NCBI GenBank assembly: GCA_009103225.1
Contig: RHPI01002615.1
Span: 77,400 to 141,399, forward strand
Source: Chlorokybus atmophyticus
Lineage: Eukaryota; Streptophyta; Chlorokybophyceae; Chlorokybales; Chlorokybaceae
DNA length: 64,000 bases
Direction: 5' to 3'
Position numbers and translations under genes: made by a program. Under the pieces are notes generated by a model that was not told the origin of the DNA, did not search any database, and saw only the letters and a program-made list of their open reading frames with translations. Shown here one piece after another: positions 36,963 to 49,316 of this stretch (its first letter is position 1; every line of letters begins with the position of its first letter).

Positions 36963-39900
36963 TCAGCTAGCGTGTTCACTGGACAGCTCTCCCAGCAAGA
37001 CCTCAAGGAGTTGCGTGCATCGTGAGGGTGGCGTGGTCGGTGCGCACATGATATACACAACATTTCCCAAAGGCCTGGCGTAAATTGCCTTCCTGCGAAG
37101 CCGCTTTATGATGACTGTGGCAGACGACGACGCGTAGCCGCGTGCTTCAGAGCAGAGCTCCACCGCAAACACTGTCAGACACAACTACATTAGACATGTA
37201 CTCAACACATTACAGCAACTTGTGTATGACTGTATGACGAAGTTCACCTGTGCCGAGGTACGTTACACGCTGTACATTGGATAGAGATGAAATGTTATGC
37301 GCCAAAGATGTGTCCCACAACTCGCGCAGTGTGCCGCTTGCAGGGTTATAGTTGGGGTTCTTGCGAGGGTCAACATACAGCTTCAGTGCTGTGACAGCCG
37401 CCTGGCAGCCAATGGCATGTGCTGTGTAAGAGTGGCCATGCAATAGCGCATCGAGCTTGCTGTCTCCTTGAAAAGCGTTGAACACGTCTTCAGTGGCAAG
37501 CGTGACTGATAGCGGGACCACTCCACCAGTGAGAAGCTTAGCATAACAAGCGATGTCGGGTCTACAACCCAACAATGCAGCAGCGGATTGCCTGCCCAAC
37601 CTCCACATCCCCGCAAACACTTCGTCCAGGATGATGGGGATGCGCCTCCGCCGGCACTCCCGCATCAACACGCGTTGGAACAATGGGTCAATGAGCTCCA
37701 TCCCGCCGGCTCCGTGCAAGACAGGCTCCAGTATCAACGCCCCAATGTGGGGTTGGGATTTTGTCTGCTCATCAAGCACAGCAGCAATGCACTTCTCATA
37801 CATGCACTTGAGCTGCGAGCTGTCGCGGGTGCTGCCTTGATGAGAGTGTTGCTCGCCGTGGTGTGAGCATATGTCACAGTCTCGCCCGCAGCTGCCAACA
37901 AAGACTTCTTCGCAGCGTGTCCAGTGTAAGTCATCCTCAACTGTGCCAGCAGCGCTGGCTGCGGCACGCATTTGCTCCGGCAGCTGTAACCTCCACACGG
38001 CATCTTTGCAATGTACTGTAGGCGGGTCGATAAACACTCCTCGGCCTTGATACCTATTTTTCGGAATGGCGGTTGGCATTGACAGTGCAGTACAAAGCAG
38101 ATGGGGATGAAGTGTTGTGCGTGTTTGATGTGAACATCATCATGTATGCGATGCCTCTTACCAGGGATGCTGCTTGAAGCCATTATAAGGTGAGGGTGCT
38201 TGTGCATCCATGGCACCCAACGTGTCCCCATGGTACGAGCCTGAGAGTGCTAGCACCAACAGCTCGGTCTCCATCTCTCTAACACCATGGTCTGTGCTGT
38301 ACTTTCTGAAGGCCATTTTCAAGGCCACCTGCACTGAGCAAAAGCTCCGTGCATCAGTTCAATCCGATTTATTGCTTGTCAGTAATCTATCAACAAGTAT
38401 ATATACCTCAATTGCTGTTGACCCGTTGTCCGAGAAGAACACGCGATGCGCCCAGCCCCTGCCAGGGCCTTCTAACAACAGCTCTGTGAGCTCGAGCGCG
38501 GGCTCGTGCACGTTTTCGGGGAACATGACATGCCCGTACCTTCCCGTGGCATACGCCACAGCACGCGCCTGCACGTGTGTGATGGGCTTTGACAAACAGC
38601 GACTCAACAGTACAACAATATTTGTCGGCCTTGCATACGCACCATGTCGGTTTGCAGGTTGGCGCCAACACCTTGTGTCCACCAGCTGGCACACGCATCA
38701 TACAACGGTGCCAGCTCAGTACTTTTGGAGCCATCATCAAGGTGGGTGTTTTGAAGCACACTGAAGTTGTCTCCATGACGGGAGTCAATGACAGTGACCT
38801 AAAACAATGCAGGTAAGCTCAGACACGCACAAGTCTGGGAGCTCAACCCGCATGCTTGTATTAGCCCGTGAGTACTGTCCCAACACAGCACAACACCTTT
38901 GACGTCGGTACTTGTTGATGTTGTGTGAAAGGCCACCAGATCTTCTGCGATGCATCTGGACCGGCTGTGTTTAGCCTGTGAATGCGCTGCGTGTGGAACT
39001 CCAAGAGCGCTGTCAACAACTGAGACATGGCTGCCTCTGCACTCGACATCCATGCATGGATGTCACCATCACTACTGTCGGGTGACTCCCTGTCAGGCAA
39101 GGCTGGAAGTAACACAACTGGAACGTTGCTCGGAACATGTTGGCGTATAGCGTCTTCATTCTGAAGGCCTCCTGATGACAAGTATAGTCTCAGCATGATC
39201 ACCAGTGTGCTGCTTAACGCATCAGTACTCACCATCAAGTAAAGCAACAGCTACAGTGTCGTACCCCCGCAGGGTCAAGGAGTCCAAACTACTCAGTGTG
39301 GTGGAAATCCCACCCAACGCGCCGTCTCCAATCACAAGGGCAGGAAGCCTCAAAGGCCTGCATGCCACAACACAGGCAACATCAGCACGTGCTTGTGCTG
39401 TGGTTGCGCTATGAGACATCCAGATGGAACGAATGCGGCTTGACATGGGATGACTACACACACAGCGCTGAGACAGATTGCTGAAAACTTGTAAACCTGT
39501 AAACCTCGCTCTGCAACGAACCAGATGGCGCAGGGCTTGCGACACCGCCAGCAGTCTCAATCAAGGCCAAGCTATCACCGCCTGCACATACCCAACCAAA
39601 CAACATTGCATCGGTGCTGCAGCACAGCAACCCAATGTTGACAAATCACCATGCTGTGTACCCACCTTGTGCAGCGTGCGGGTGCTTGGCAAACCGCTGC
39701 AACCGTTCAGCTATGAAAGCAGCTACTTCGCCATCGCCGACAGCAGGTGTGCCGGACCGCAACACGGCCAAGTGCGGTGAAACCGGCTCCTCCCAAGCAA
39801 AGGCAGTGTGCGTTTCAAGCCTTTCATGCAAACTTGGAGCGTCTGATGGACCACTCAGGGCCAGCTCGAGAACCGTGCGCTCGTCACTGTCTGCCGGGTA

Positions 39901-40404
39901 GCCTGTTTGCACTGGCTTGAGGTACAGCACGCGCCTTTGCGAGCTCGTCTGAAAGAACAGCAGGTTATCCAAGCATGAGGTTGGTTGACGGTTGACACTA
40001 AACTTTAACGCAGACATGACATGATAGAGTGGCAATGCACATGCAGAGACCGAGTGCTTTGCATGCCGCAAGTGTATGGCCTGCTGTTACTGTACTATGG
40101 TTGTTGCGATGTTAATGCACAAGGGGAACGAGTACGGGCTTACTTGCAAAGCTGCGCGCACGAGGCCAGCGCTGACGAGTGTTTTGCCGACGCCGGTGTT
40201 GCTGCCCCAGACGCAGAATGCTGGCAAAGCCAAGCTCAGGCCTCCTCCTTGGGATGAAGAGGCTGGACTGTCATCACTGCAGAAGTGCGTATGGATCAGC
40301 TGTTCCAGGTTAGCTGCATGCATGCAGCTAACCTGGAACGTGCTTGACGAAGCAGTACTGTTGTGGCAATTCAACTCGCCACAGTCCAATAAACAACTAA
40401 GCAA
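36963..40404 (-). CDS. BIO3-BIO1: Fused dethiobiotin synthetase / DAPA aminotransferase (BIO3-BIO1), intact copy
   Basis: Ten minus-strand exons join in frame: 40404-40144, 39948-39666, 39581-39497, 39357-39233, 39171-38897, 38798-38643, 38568-38407, 38328-38162, 38053-37248 and 37171-36963. The product is 842 aa, close to the plant fusion (~830). The N-terminal half is dethiobiotin synthetase: P-loop GSNTGVGKT (67-75), YLKPVQTGYPAD, ETAGGVASPAPSG (from 190), YRPLRLPALVIGD. The C-terminal half, from IWWPFTQHQ (about 329), is DAPA aminotransferase: CASWWTQG, RYGHVMFPENV, GSYHGDTLGAM, ILDEVFAG and the likely PLP Lys in CYAKLLTGG (about 677). Together they convert KAPA to dethiobiotin. The start codon is uncertain; a second in-frame Met lies 27 codons downstream. 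Confidence 0.93.
40302..40339. repeat. Perfect 38-bp palindrome inside BIO3-BIO1 exon 1
   Basis: Arms of 19 bp meet without a spacer at GCATG|CATGC. The homologous place in duplicate copy 2 (about 48948-48985) is similar but not palindromic. The palindrome therefore arose, or was lost, after the duplication. Confidence 0.9.
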
Positions 40405-40823
40405 TCAGCTTGAGGTGAGACACGGCTTTGCAAAGGATAGTAACACAGCTGTAACTGCAAGTTACTACTTCTTACACAAGATCAAACAATCTTATCAGCA
40501 TTGTGAGAGATTGCCTCACATCAGGGACACATGCTCGCTGTTTTCGTTGACGACAGCTTGCAGGCAGTGCACAATGCACGGACCCTCACAGCGTCACCAT
40601 GCGACAATGACCAACGACTCCAACAACCACAACAAGGCAGAGAAGTGCCACACCGACCTAGAAGCCGGCGAATAAGAAGCTCTGTCCTGCGCTGCTGTGG
40701 CAAGCACAACCAAGCATCGCCTAACCACCCATTTAGCCCCAACACCTTCTCTGCTGCCTCGTCTACCTTGCCGCCTCTTCCACTGCGACCCCGACCGCAA
40801 TGACAGAGACAAGGACGAGGACG

Positions 40824-42070
40824 ATGGCGCGACCCCCCAGCATGACCCCACCGCCACCACCGCCGCCGCCGCCGCCTCCATAAGAGTAGTGCTGACGTGC
40901 ATTGCTGCGTGCAGGACTCAAAGTATATCGGTGGAGAACAACAGATATCGAGTAGACTGAAGTGTATTCTACTGCTACCGTCAGGCGTTTAACTATATAT
41001 TTGACGGGACGGGCACCGTTAGGGTTTGGGTTGTTTGCTGAGCGACGATGCCTCCACGCTCGCCGCCGCCGCCGCCGCCACGAAGGGCATGACCCTGCCC
41101 CAGATGGTTACATCCGCTGCCATTGCCATTTCTGCACTGCACTTTAAGGGTCTAGTTGAATCCAAACCTTGCTTCATTGTTTGTATGGCTTTTAACTTTT
41201 CAAAACGTGGTCACAGCTCACGTGTGCCAACATTTGCGTACAGCGCTTTAGAGTACACGCAGACATGACGTCCATGGAGTCGCGCATGGACAAAACCATA
41301 TCGGCGTTGCGCGGTGACATGAACAACCGCATGACCTCCTTTAATCATCGCATGGCGTCCATTGTGACGCGCATGTCTCAAGGCTTTAACAAAGTGGAAA
41401 GCTTGATGAATGAGCAGACGCGGAGGTGCCTAGGCGACATGGAGGCGCGCTTGCACGCAATGGAGTCAAAGTGCAATTGAATTTAGACCACTGTGTGCGA
41501 CTGACATTTGACCACTAATTTACTTGTGAAATTGACTCATACCTTCTGTACCACCCTTGCGTACCATTATGCTGCTTGATTGTTCGTTAGCAGCTTGCTG
41601 TGTGCTGTGCTCCTCACTAGCATGGGCTGAGCGGCGGTGGCCGCGTGCTTGGCACTCACGTTGTTACATGCATTTTTATTTCTGGGGTTGAAGCGACAAG
41701 TGAGAGCGTTGATGGAAAGCAAGGCAACGTTCTCGCATTCGGCCGATGGTGGTTTCATGAAATTGTTGTTCTATGATGAGATTTGCTTGTTCTTACTCCT
41801 CCCAAGCTTGCTGCCTGTTGTTTCTACTGTCTTGTTGTTTACTCAAGCAAGCAAGTAAGCGGTCCAAAAGCAAGTGGCGAACACTGTTTGTGGCTTCACA
41901 CCTAGTCTTTACTTCACGCAGGCGCCCTTCAGTGGCTCAGGCTATGGCTCCAGGCGATTTCGTGTATACCAGCTCTGTCACATAGGAAAGAGCTTCCTCG
42001 AGTGAGGATAAGTCAGCATGGAGACGCCCGACTTTGAGTACTGGCATGGTCTCCCCACCCAACCCAGCAG
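40824..42070 (+). pseudogene. 5' part of the glycosyltransferase, broken copy 1
   Basis: ATG at 40824 opens the same Met-Ala...Pro-rich start as the intact gene at 49317, but a TAA follows the proline run where the intact gene reads Tyr-Gln-Gln. A 680-bp insertion then interrupts the membrane-anchor exon. The second exon (41922-42070) has indels that shift its frame against 49857-50012. The gene cannot make the enzyme. Its 3' end lies inverted at 44026-44270. Confidence 0.85.
41265..41480 (+). CDS. Small Met/Arg-rich coiled-coil frame within the copy-1 insertion
   Basis: The 71-codon frame starts MTSMESRMDKTISALRGDMN and has regularly spaced Met, Arg and Glu typical of a short amphipathic helix. 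It lies in the ~680-bp segment found only in copy 1. It is preceded by a stretch that could be an upstream exon (near 41045-41140, starting MPPRSPPPPP) and an AG at 41261-41262. No family is recognised; it may be a captured or retroposed gene piece. Confidence 0.35.
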   Translation: MTSMESRMDKTISALRGDMNNRMTSFNHRMASIVTRMSQGFNKVESLMNEQTRRCLGDMEARLHAMESKCN

Positions 42071-42402
42071 GTAGTGTGTATGTCTGATTTGGTTGGGTGT
42101 GACACGGTATTGGCTGTGTGCGACTCAGTTCTGAGCCTCAGGTTGCTGCATGCGTCCATATACTTTTGTTTCTGTGCATGTACGCGAGCATTTAAATGCA
42201 CTCATGTGTATGGATACACACGCATCTAGGTGAATATGCGTATGTGCATATGTACACCACACGCACACTCATGTTTGACGTTTGCCCTAAGTATACAAGA
42301 GCGCAGGTGCTGCACTGCATGTGCATGTGCGAGCTTACTTGCTTGCGTGTGACAGTTAAGCTATACACGAGTTGTGTAAGCCTCATCTGTGTGCTGGCAC
42401 AG

Positions 42403-43400
42403 GATGGTGTGCTTGTTGCATGCGAAATCGATGCGAAGGTGGCAAGGGTTGCTAAGAAGGCATGGGAGGACATTGGTGTTAGGCACAAGGTTTGGCACAT
42501 GTTGATTACCGTCAAGTAGTGTGTTTCTGTGCACGCAGCTTTTGGTTGAGTGATTGAGCCGCAGTGCAAAGGTGGACTTGCGCATCGCGCCAGCTGCTGA
42601 AACACGCAACAAGCTGGTTGAAGATGGCCAAAGCAACAGGTTAGTTGTTTGACACTCATGTATACTGTTGCCACACTCATTTATTAGTTGTAAAGTGTGA
42701 CCGCTGTTGTCATTTGCTTGCTTACAACATGACAAAATTGTTCAGTCTCACTTGGCTGCTGCATGTGTTTGTGGGCTAACACTCTTTTCTTGCAGCTTTG
42801 ATTTTGCCTTTATGGATGCGAAAAAGCGCAATTACGGGCTATACTATGAGCTGTTTCTCAAACCTGTATGCGCGAGCATTCATTGCTAGTATCATTGTCA
42901 AGTAGTATTGTTGGGTCAGCAGTATTTGGTCTAACGCTCACTCCTTAATCTTTTGCAGGTGCGGCCTGGCGGCCTTATTCCTATAGACAACGTCTTTTGG
43001 TAAAATGGCGGCAAAATGGCGGACCTGCAGGTGAGTTGCTCATGTTGTGCTTCTCTCTGCTAGTGTCAAGTATTATCATGTCAAATAGTCTTGCGTGTTG
43101 GTATGCTATGGTCAACAGGTGGATGATAAGGCTACTGTGGCGATACGGGAGCTGAACGACAGTCTGTTTGTTGATGAATTGATATGCTTCACGCTGGTAA
43201 CGCGCGACAATGTGACAAATTGTTGGGCGTGCAGCGACTTGTCAGAACTTGCATATGTGTCTCAATCACTTCAACAGCAGCTTCATTGACCTCCTTCAAC
43301 AATGCAACAGGTGCCTGTTGGAGACGGCGTTGTGTCGGCGCAGATGACGGGGGACGGGCTTGCAAAGCTGCAGGTGCTATCATAAAAGAACACTTCACTC
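42403..43400 (+). pseudogene. O-methyltransferase, broken and inverted copy 1
   Basis: Exons 42403-42489, 42572-42639, 42796-42865, 42959-43030, 43119-43196 and one from 43311 correspond one by one to exons D-I of the intact gene at 52537-54869, but on the opposite strand. The first three exons are absent. There is an in-frame TAA after D-N-V-F-W in the fourth exon. F-V-D-A-D-K has become F-M-D-A-K-K, losing an active-site-region Asp. The last exon lacks 5 nt, so the C-terminal L-C-R-R-R is out of frame. Confidence 0.9.
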
Positions 43401-44025
43401 TACCTTGCGGATGCATGTGCGCTTCGGATTGATCTCTTTGATAGCTGAGAGGGCACTGGATAAGTGGATTGATGCCCTGCAGTCAGTGGGTATGTAGGCG
43501 TTTGTCCTGTTTGTAGCTCGTGCTACGTCATGCAGCACAAACATTGGCATTAAGTCTGTGACCATTGTGAACTATCTTTGATTAGGCGAGCAATACCAAA
43601 GTTGAGGGGCTACGCAATTATATTCATGGTGGAACTGCGGTAAGTTGCTGACTTGTCCAATGCAACTCGAGGAGTCAGCTTGAAAGCCACCTGCGGTGTA
43701 TCACACAGTTCGATAGCATGCACATAGATTTAGTGCCGAGTGTTGTCAGTCAGATTTGCGGTACTCCGCGGCTTGAACACTCCTGCCAGATGTACCGGAA
43801 ACAACCCAGCTTGCAGCGTACATCTGGTTACTTGCGCATCATGCATACACATTCCATTCCGCATTGTTTGTACATGTGCAAGCACACAACCAGGTGGAAG
43901 CCAAGCACTGGTCAACAACAACACTGGTTAAACAGCCAAGAACCTCCACCGCTAGCTAGGGGCCTTGGCTAGCGCACTAACAGCAAGTATTAGGGCAGGA
44001 GGCCAGGCAAACCGAGCAAATCAAC

Positions 44026-44270
44026 TCAACTCGCTAAGGCGTCACTTGAGCTACAACTCGCCCATGCTGTGCGCATGCCGCCCTTGCCGCACACGCGATG
44101 GAACGACTTGCCCTCTGATCCTCTCCTGCACACAAGCAGTTGCACGATCACCGTGTCTGCGACAACATCAGGCGAGCACTTCACCATCATGTCTTGTCTC
44201 GCTTTCACCCCTTTGCTGCGCGCTTCCTCTCGATGCGTGTACATGCAACGCATAAACTCTCTCAAGTGAC
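44026..44270 (-). pseudogene. 3' end of the glycosyltransferase, inverted remnant
   Basis: The minus-strand frame matches the last ~75 residues of the intact enzyme (51620-51863), for example EARSKGVKARQDM and SPDVVADTVIVQLL. It lies in opposite orientation to its own 5' part at 40824-42070. Exons 3-6 are missing. Homology ends near 44275. Confidence 0.88.
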
Positions 44271-44304
44271 GCCAGTGTTTAGACTTGCTGGGTTGTTTCC
44301 TAGG

Positions 44305-44949
<645 letters not shown>

Positions 44950-44950
44950 N
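44950..44950. other. Assembly join (single n)
   Basis: The join lies at the end of the CT tract, between the two copies of the segmental duplication, so the spacing of the copies is uncertain. Confidence 0.9.
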
Positions 44951-45705
44951 ACTCTCAGGGTAGTCATTGCATTGGTAGCAGCAGCGTACGTGTTGATGGC
45001 ACAGATTCAACAGCTGGTAGTGTGAGGGTTGGTTTCGAGGTGATGTTTGGGTGTGTGCACGCATAGCACGTGAGACATGGATGAAGTGTTGATTGCATTG
45101 TTTGCAGCCAATTAGCTGCTGTTGTAGGAGGCAGTCTTATTAGGCAGCCAGGAACAATTCTTTGGCAGTGCAGGCCAGTTCTGCTGCACATAGCAGATTC
45201 ATATCTGCCGCATTGCTACTGAGTGTATTGTGCGAGCAACAAACCTACGCAGTACATAGCAGTGGCGGTGTGTGCTTTGGCCGGCTTCTATCATTGGGTG
45301 GGGGGCCTCTGCAAATGAAGCTTGCTTTACACACTGTTAAGGCCAGTGTCACATGTGACTCAAAACTTACACGGTCTGCAAAACGGTCTCCAGACGCACA
45401 CACAGCTACAGAAGCAATCGCTGTCAATCAAAAAGTTCTGAAACGCTCTCTGGCTGGACTCTCTCCCTCCAGGAAAGCAGGCCATGGCTGATTGAGATGC
45501 TTGCGGTTGTGTACTGTAATGTGGTGTCCATGTCTCCAAATTGCACAACCACGGCCCACTCTGCACTGCGCATTCTTGAGAGCCATACGTCACCAGTTTT
45601 ACCAACGTTATTGCAAGACTCGAGCTGTGTCACATGAAATCAGCTAGCCCCTTCCGTTCAGCTGGACATCTCTTCCAGCAAGACCTCAAGGAGTTGCGTA
45701 CACCG

Positions 45706-48700
45706 TCAGGGTGGCGTGGTCGGTGCGCACATGATGTACACGACATTGCCCAAGGGCCTGGCGTAAATTCCCTTTCTGCGCAGCCGCTTAATGATGATGA
45801 CCGCGGCAGAGGACGATGCGCCGCGTGCTTCAGAGCAAAGCTCCACCGCAAACACTGTCAACAGACACAGCTGTTTCAGACATATATACAAACATCGCGT
45901 TGACAGAAAAGGAGCTTGCGTTTGTGAGACAACCTCACCTGTGTCTAGGTACATTACACATTGTACGTTGGGCAGTGATGAAATCCTCTGCGCAAAAGGT
46001 GTGTACCACAACTCGCAGCGTGCCACTTGCGGGATTGTAGTTGGGATTTTTGCGAGGATCCACTTACAGCTTCATTGCTGTGACGGCTGCCTGACAGCCG
46101 ATAGCATGTGCTGTGTACGAATGGCCGTGCAACAGCGCATCCAACTTGCTGTCTCCTTGAAAAGCGTTGAACACATCTTCAGTTGCGAGCGCGACTGACA
46201 GCGGGACCACTCCACCGGTGAATGATTTGGCATAGCAGGCGATGTCAGGCCTACAATCCAACAATTCAGCAGCGGATTGCCTGCCCAGCCTCCGCATCCC
46301 CGCGAACACCTCATCCAGGATGACGCGCCTGCGCCTGCGCCGGCACTCCCGCATCAACACGCGTTGAAACAAAGGGTCGATGAGTCCCTTCGCGCCGGCT
46401 CCGTGCAAGACAGGCTCCAGGATTAACGCCCCGATTTGGGAGTCTGTATATAAGCACAGCAGCTATGTACTTATCATACATGGACTTGAGCTGCGAGCTG
46501 TCGCGGGTGCTGCCTTCATAGTGTTGCTTGTTGTGGTGTGAGCATATGTCACAATCTCGCCCGCAGCTGCCAACAAAGACGTCTTCGCAGCGTGTCCAAG
46601 GGAGTCGTCCTCGTCTATACCAGCAGCACTGGCTGTGGCACGCATTTGCTCCGGCAGCTGTAACCTCCACTCTGCATCTTTGCAATGCACTGTAGGAGGA
46701 TCAATGAACACTCCTCGGCCTTGATACCTGATGTTTAGAGTGGCAGTTAACGTTAACAGTGCAACACAAAACAGGGGGGATGAAGTGTTGTGCGTGTTTA
46801 ACGTGAACATCATCATGTATGCGATGCCACTTACCAAGGATGCTGCTTGAAGCCATTGTAAGGTGAGGGTGCTTGTGCATCCATGGCGCCCAACGTGTCC
46901 CCGTGGTACGAGCTTGAGCGCCAGCACCAACAGCTTAGTCTTTGTTTCGTCAACACCATGGTCTGTGCTGTACTTTCTGAAGGCCATCTTCAAGGCCACC
47001 TGCACTGAGCAAAAGCTCCATGCATCAGTTCAATCCAATATGTTGCTTATTTATAGTATAACTACCAGTATACCTCAATTGCTGTAGACCCGTTGTCAGA
47101 GAAGAACACGCGATGCGCTCAGCCCCTGCCAGGGCCTTCTAACGACAGCTCCGTGAGCTCGAGTGCAGGCTCATGCACGTTTTCGGGAAACATGACATGC
47201 CCGTACCTTCTGGCTGCATACGCCACAGCACGCGCCTGCAATTGTGTGATGGACTTTGACAAACAGCGACTCAACAAGACAACAGTGTTTGTCGGTTACG
47301 CATACGCACCATATCGGTTTGCACGTTGGCGCCAACACCTTGCGTCCACCAGCTGGCACAGGCATCGTACAATGGTGACAGCTCAGTATTCCTTTCGAAG
47401 CCACCATCAAGGTGGGTGTCTCTGAGCACACTGAAGTTGTCTCCATGACGGGAGTCGATGACAGTGACCTGAAACACAATGCAAGTAAGATCAGACACGC
47501 ACAAGTCTGAGGTCAACCCGCATGCTTGTATTAGCTCGTGAGTACTGTCCCACCACAGCACAACACCTTTGATGTTGGTACTTGATGTTGTGTGAAAGGC
47601 CACCAGATCTGTTGCAATGCATCTGAACCGGCTGTAATTAGCCTGTGAACGCGCTGTGCGTGGAACTCCATAAGCGCTGTCACAACTCAGACATGGCTGC
47701 CTCGGCACTCATGCATGGATGTCACCATCGCTACTGTCGGGTGCGTCCTTGCCAGGCAAGGCTGGAAGTAACACGACTGGAACGTTGTTCGGAACATGTT
47801 GGCGTATAGCGTTTTCATTCTGAAGGCCACCTGGTGACAAACATAGTCTCAGCATGATCACCAGTGTGCTGCTTAACGCAACAAATACTCACCATCAAGT
47901 AGAGCAGCTACGGTGTCGTACCCACGCAGGGTCAAAGAGTTGAAACCGCTCTGTGTGGTGGAAATGCCACCCAACGCACCGTCTCCGATCACAAGAGCAG
48001 GAAGCCTCAAAGGCCTGACATGGGATAACACAGACAACATCAGTACACGCGTGCTAATGTTGCGCTATGAGACATCAGATGGGAATGAATATGGCTTAAT
48101 ATGGAATAGTCATACACACAGTGCTGAGACAACTTGTTGACAACCTGTAAACCTGTAAACCTCGCTCTGCAACGAACCAGATGGCGCAAGGCTTGCAACA
48201 CCACCGGCAGTCTCAACCAAGGCCAAGCTATCACCGCCTGCACATACCCAACCAAACATCATTGCATCGGTGCTGCAGCACACAACCACATGATGGCAAA
48301 TCAACATGCTGTGTACTTACCTTGTGCAATGTGCGGGTGCTTGGCAAACTGCTGCAACCTTTCAGCTATCAAAGCAGCCACTTCGCCATTGCTGACAGCA
48401 GGAGCGCCGAATCGCAACACGGCCAAGTGCGGCCAAATCGGCTCCTCCCAAGCAAAGGCAGTGTGCGTGTCAAGCCTTTCATGCAAACTTGGAGCGTCTG
48501 ATAGACCACTCAGGGCCAGCTCGAGAACCGTGCGCTCGTCGCTGTCTGCCGGGTATCCTGTCTGCACTGGCTTGAGGTACAGCACGTGTCTTTGCGAGCT
48601 CGTCTGAAAGGACAGCAAGTTACTCAAACATGAGGTTTGTTGTCGCTGACACAAATTGATGACGCAGACATGGTATGAATGGCACTACGCAGTGACTGAG

Positions 48701-48962
48701 TGCTTGGCATGCACTTGCAACACAAGTGTATGGCGTGTTGTTACTGCACTTTGGTTGTTGCAGTTGTTGTTGACGTCTGGAACGAGAAAGGGTTGCTTAC
48801 TTGCAAAGCTGCGCGCACGAGGCCGGCGCTGACGAGTGTTTTGCCGACGCCGGTGTTGCTGCCCCACACGCAGAATGATGGCAAAGCCAAGCTCAGGCCT
48901 CCTCCTTGGGATGAAGAGGCTGGACTGGCATCACTGCAGCAGTGCGTATGAATCAGCTGCAT
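45706..48962 (-). pseudogene. Fused BIO3-BIO1, degenerated copy 2
   Basis: The dethiobiotin synthetase exons are still open: P-loop GSNTGVGKT, YLKPVQTGYPAD, ETAGG, YRPLRLPALVIGD. A 7-nt deletion in the fifth exon gives a TGA at 47709-47711 just after D-G-D-I-H-A, before the aminotransferase domain. Further damage follows: a frameshift near 46440-46460, a TAA at 46064-46066 after A-M-K-L, more frame loss to 45960, and a TGA at 45706-45708 that would remove the last 20 residues. The aminotransferase half cannot be made; a short dethiobiotin synthetase-only product is conceivable. In the first exon the minus frame is open up to 49427, so the start is uncertain. Confidence 0.9.
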
Positions 48963-49316
48963 GCATTCAGCTGGTAACCTGGAGCGTGCTTGACGAAGCA
49001 GCACTCCGCCTCGCAAACTGTTGTGGCAATACAATCCGCCACAGTTCAATAAACCAATAAGCTTGCCGGCAGTGCACAATGCACGGACCCTCACAGCGTC
49101 ACCATGCGACAATGACCAACGACTCCAACGACAACAACAACAACAACAACGCAGAGATGTGTGCCACACTGACCTAGAAGCCGTCGAGTGAGAAGCTCTG
49201 TCGTGCGCTGCTGTGGCAAGCACAACCAAGCAGCGCCTAACCACCCCTCTACCCCCCCAACACCTTCCCTGCTGCCTCGTCCACCCCGCCGCCTCTTCTC
49301 TGCGACCCCGACCACG

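Larger units (their letters stand above)
36435..44280. repeat. Segmental duplication, copy 1
   Basis: From 36435 to about 42130 this copy is collinear with 45013-50075, covering the 5' intergenic DNA, BIO3-BIO1 and the first glycosyltransferase exons. From about 42135 to 44275 it matches 51640-53725 in reverse order and orientation, so an inversion happened inside this copy. About 680 bp at 40915-41595 is present only here. Confidence 0.88.
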
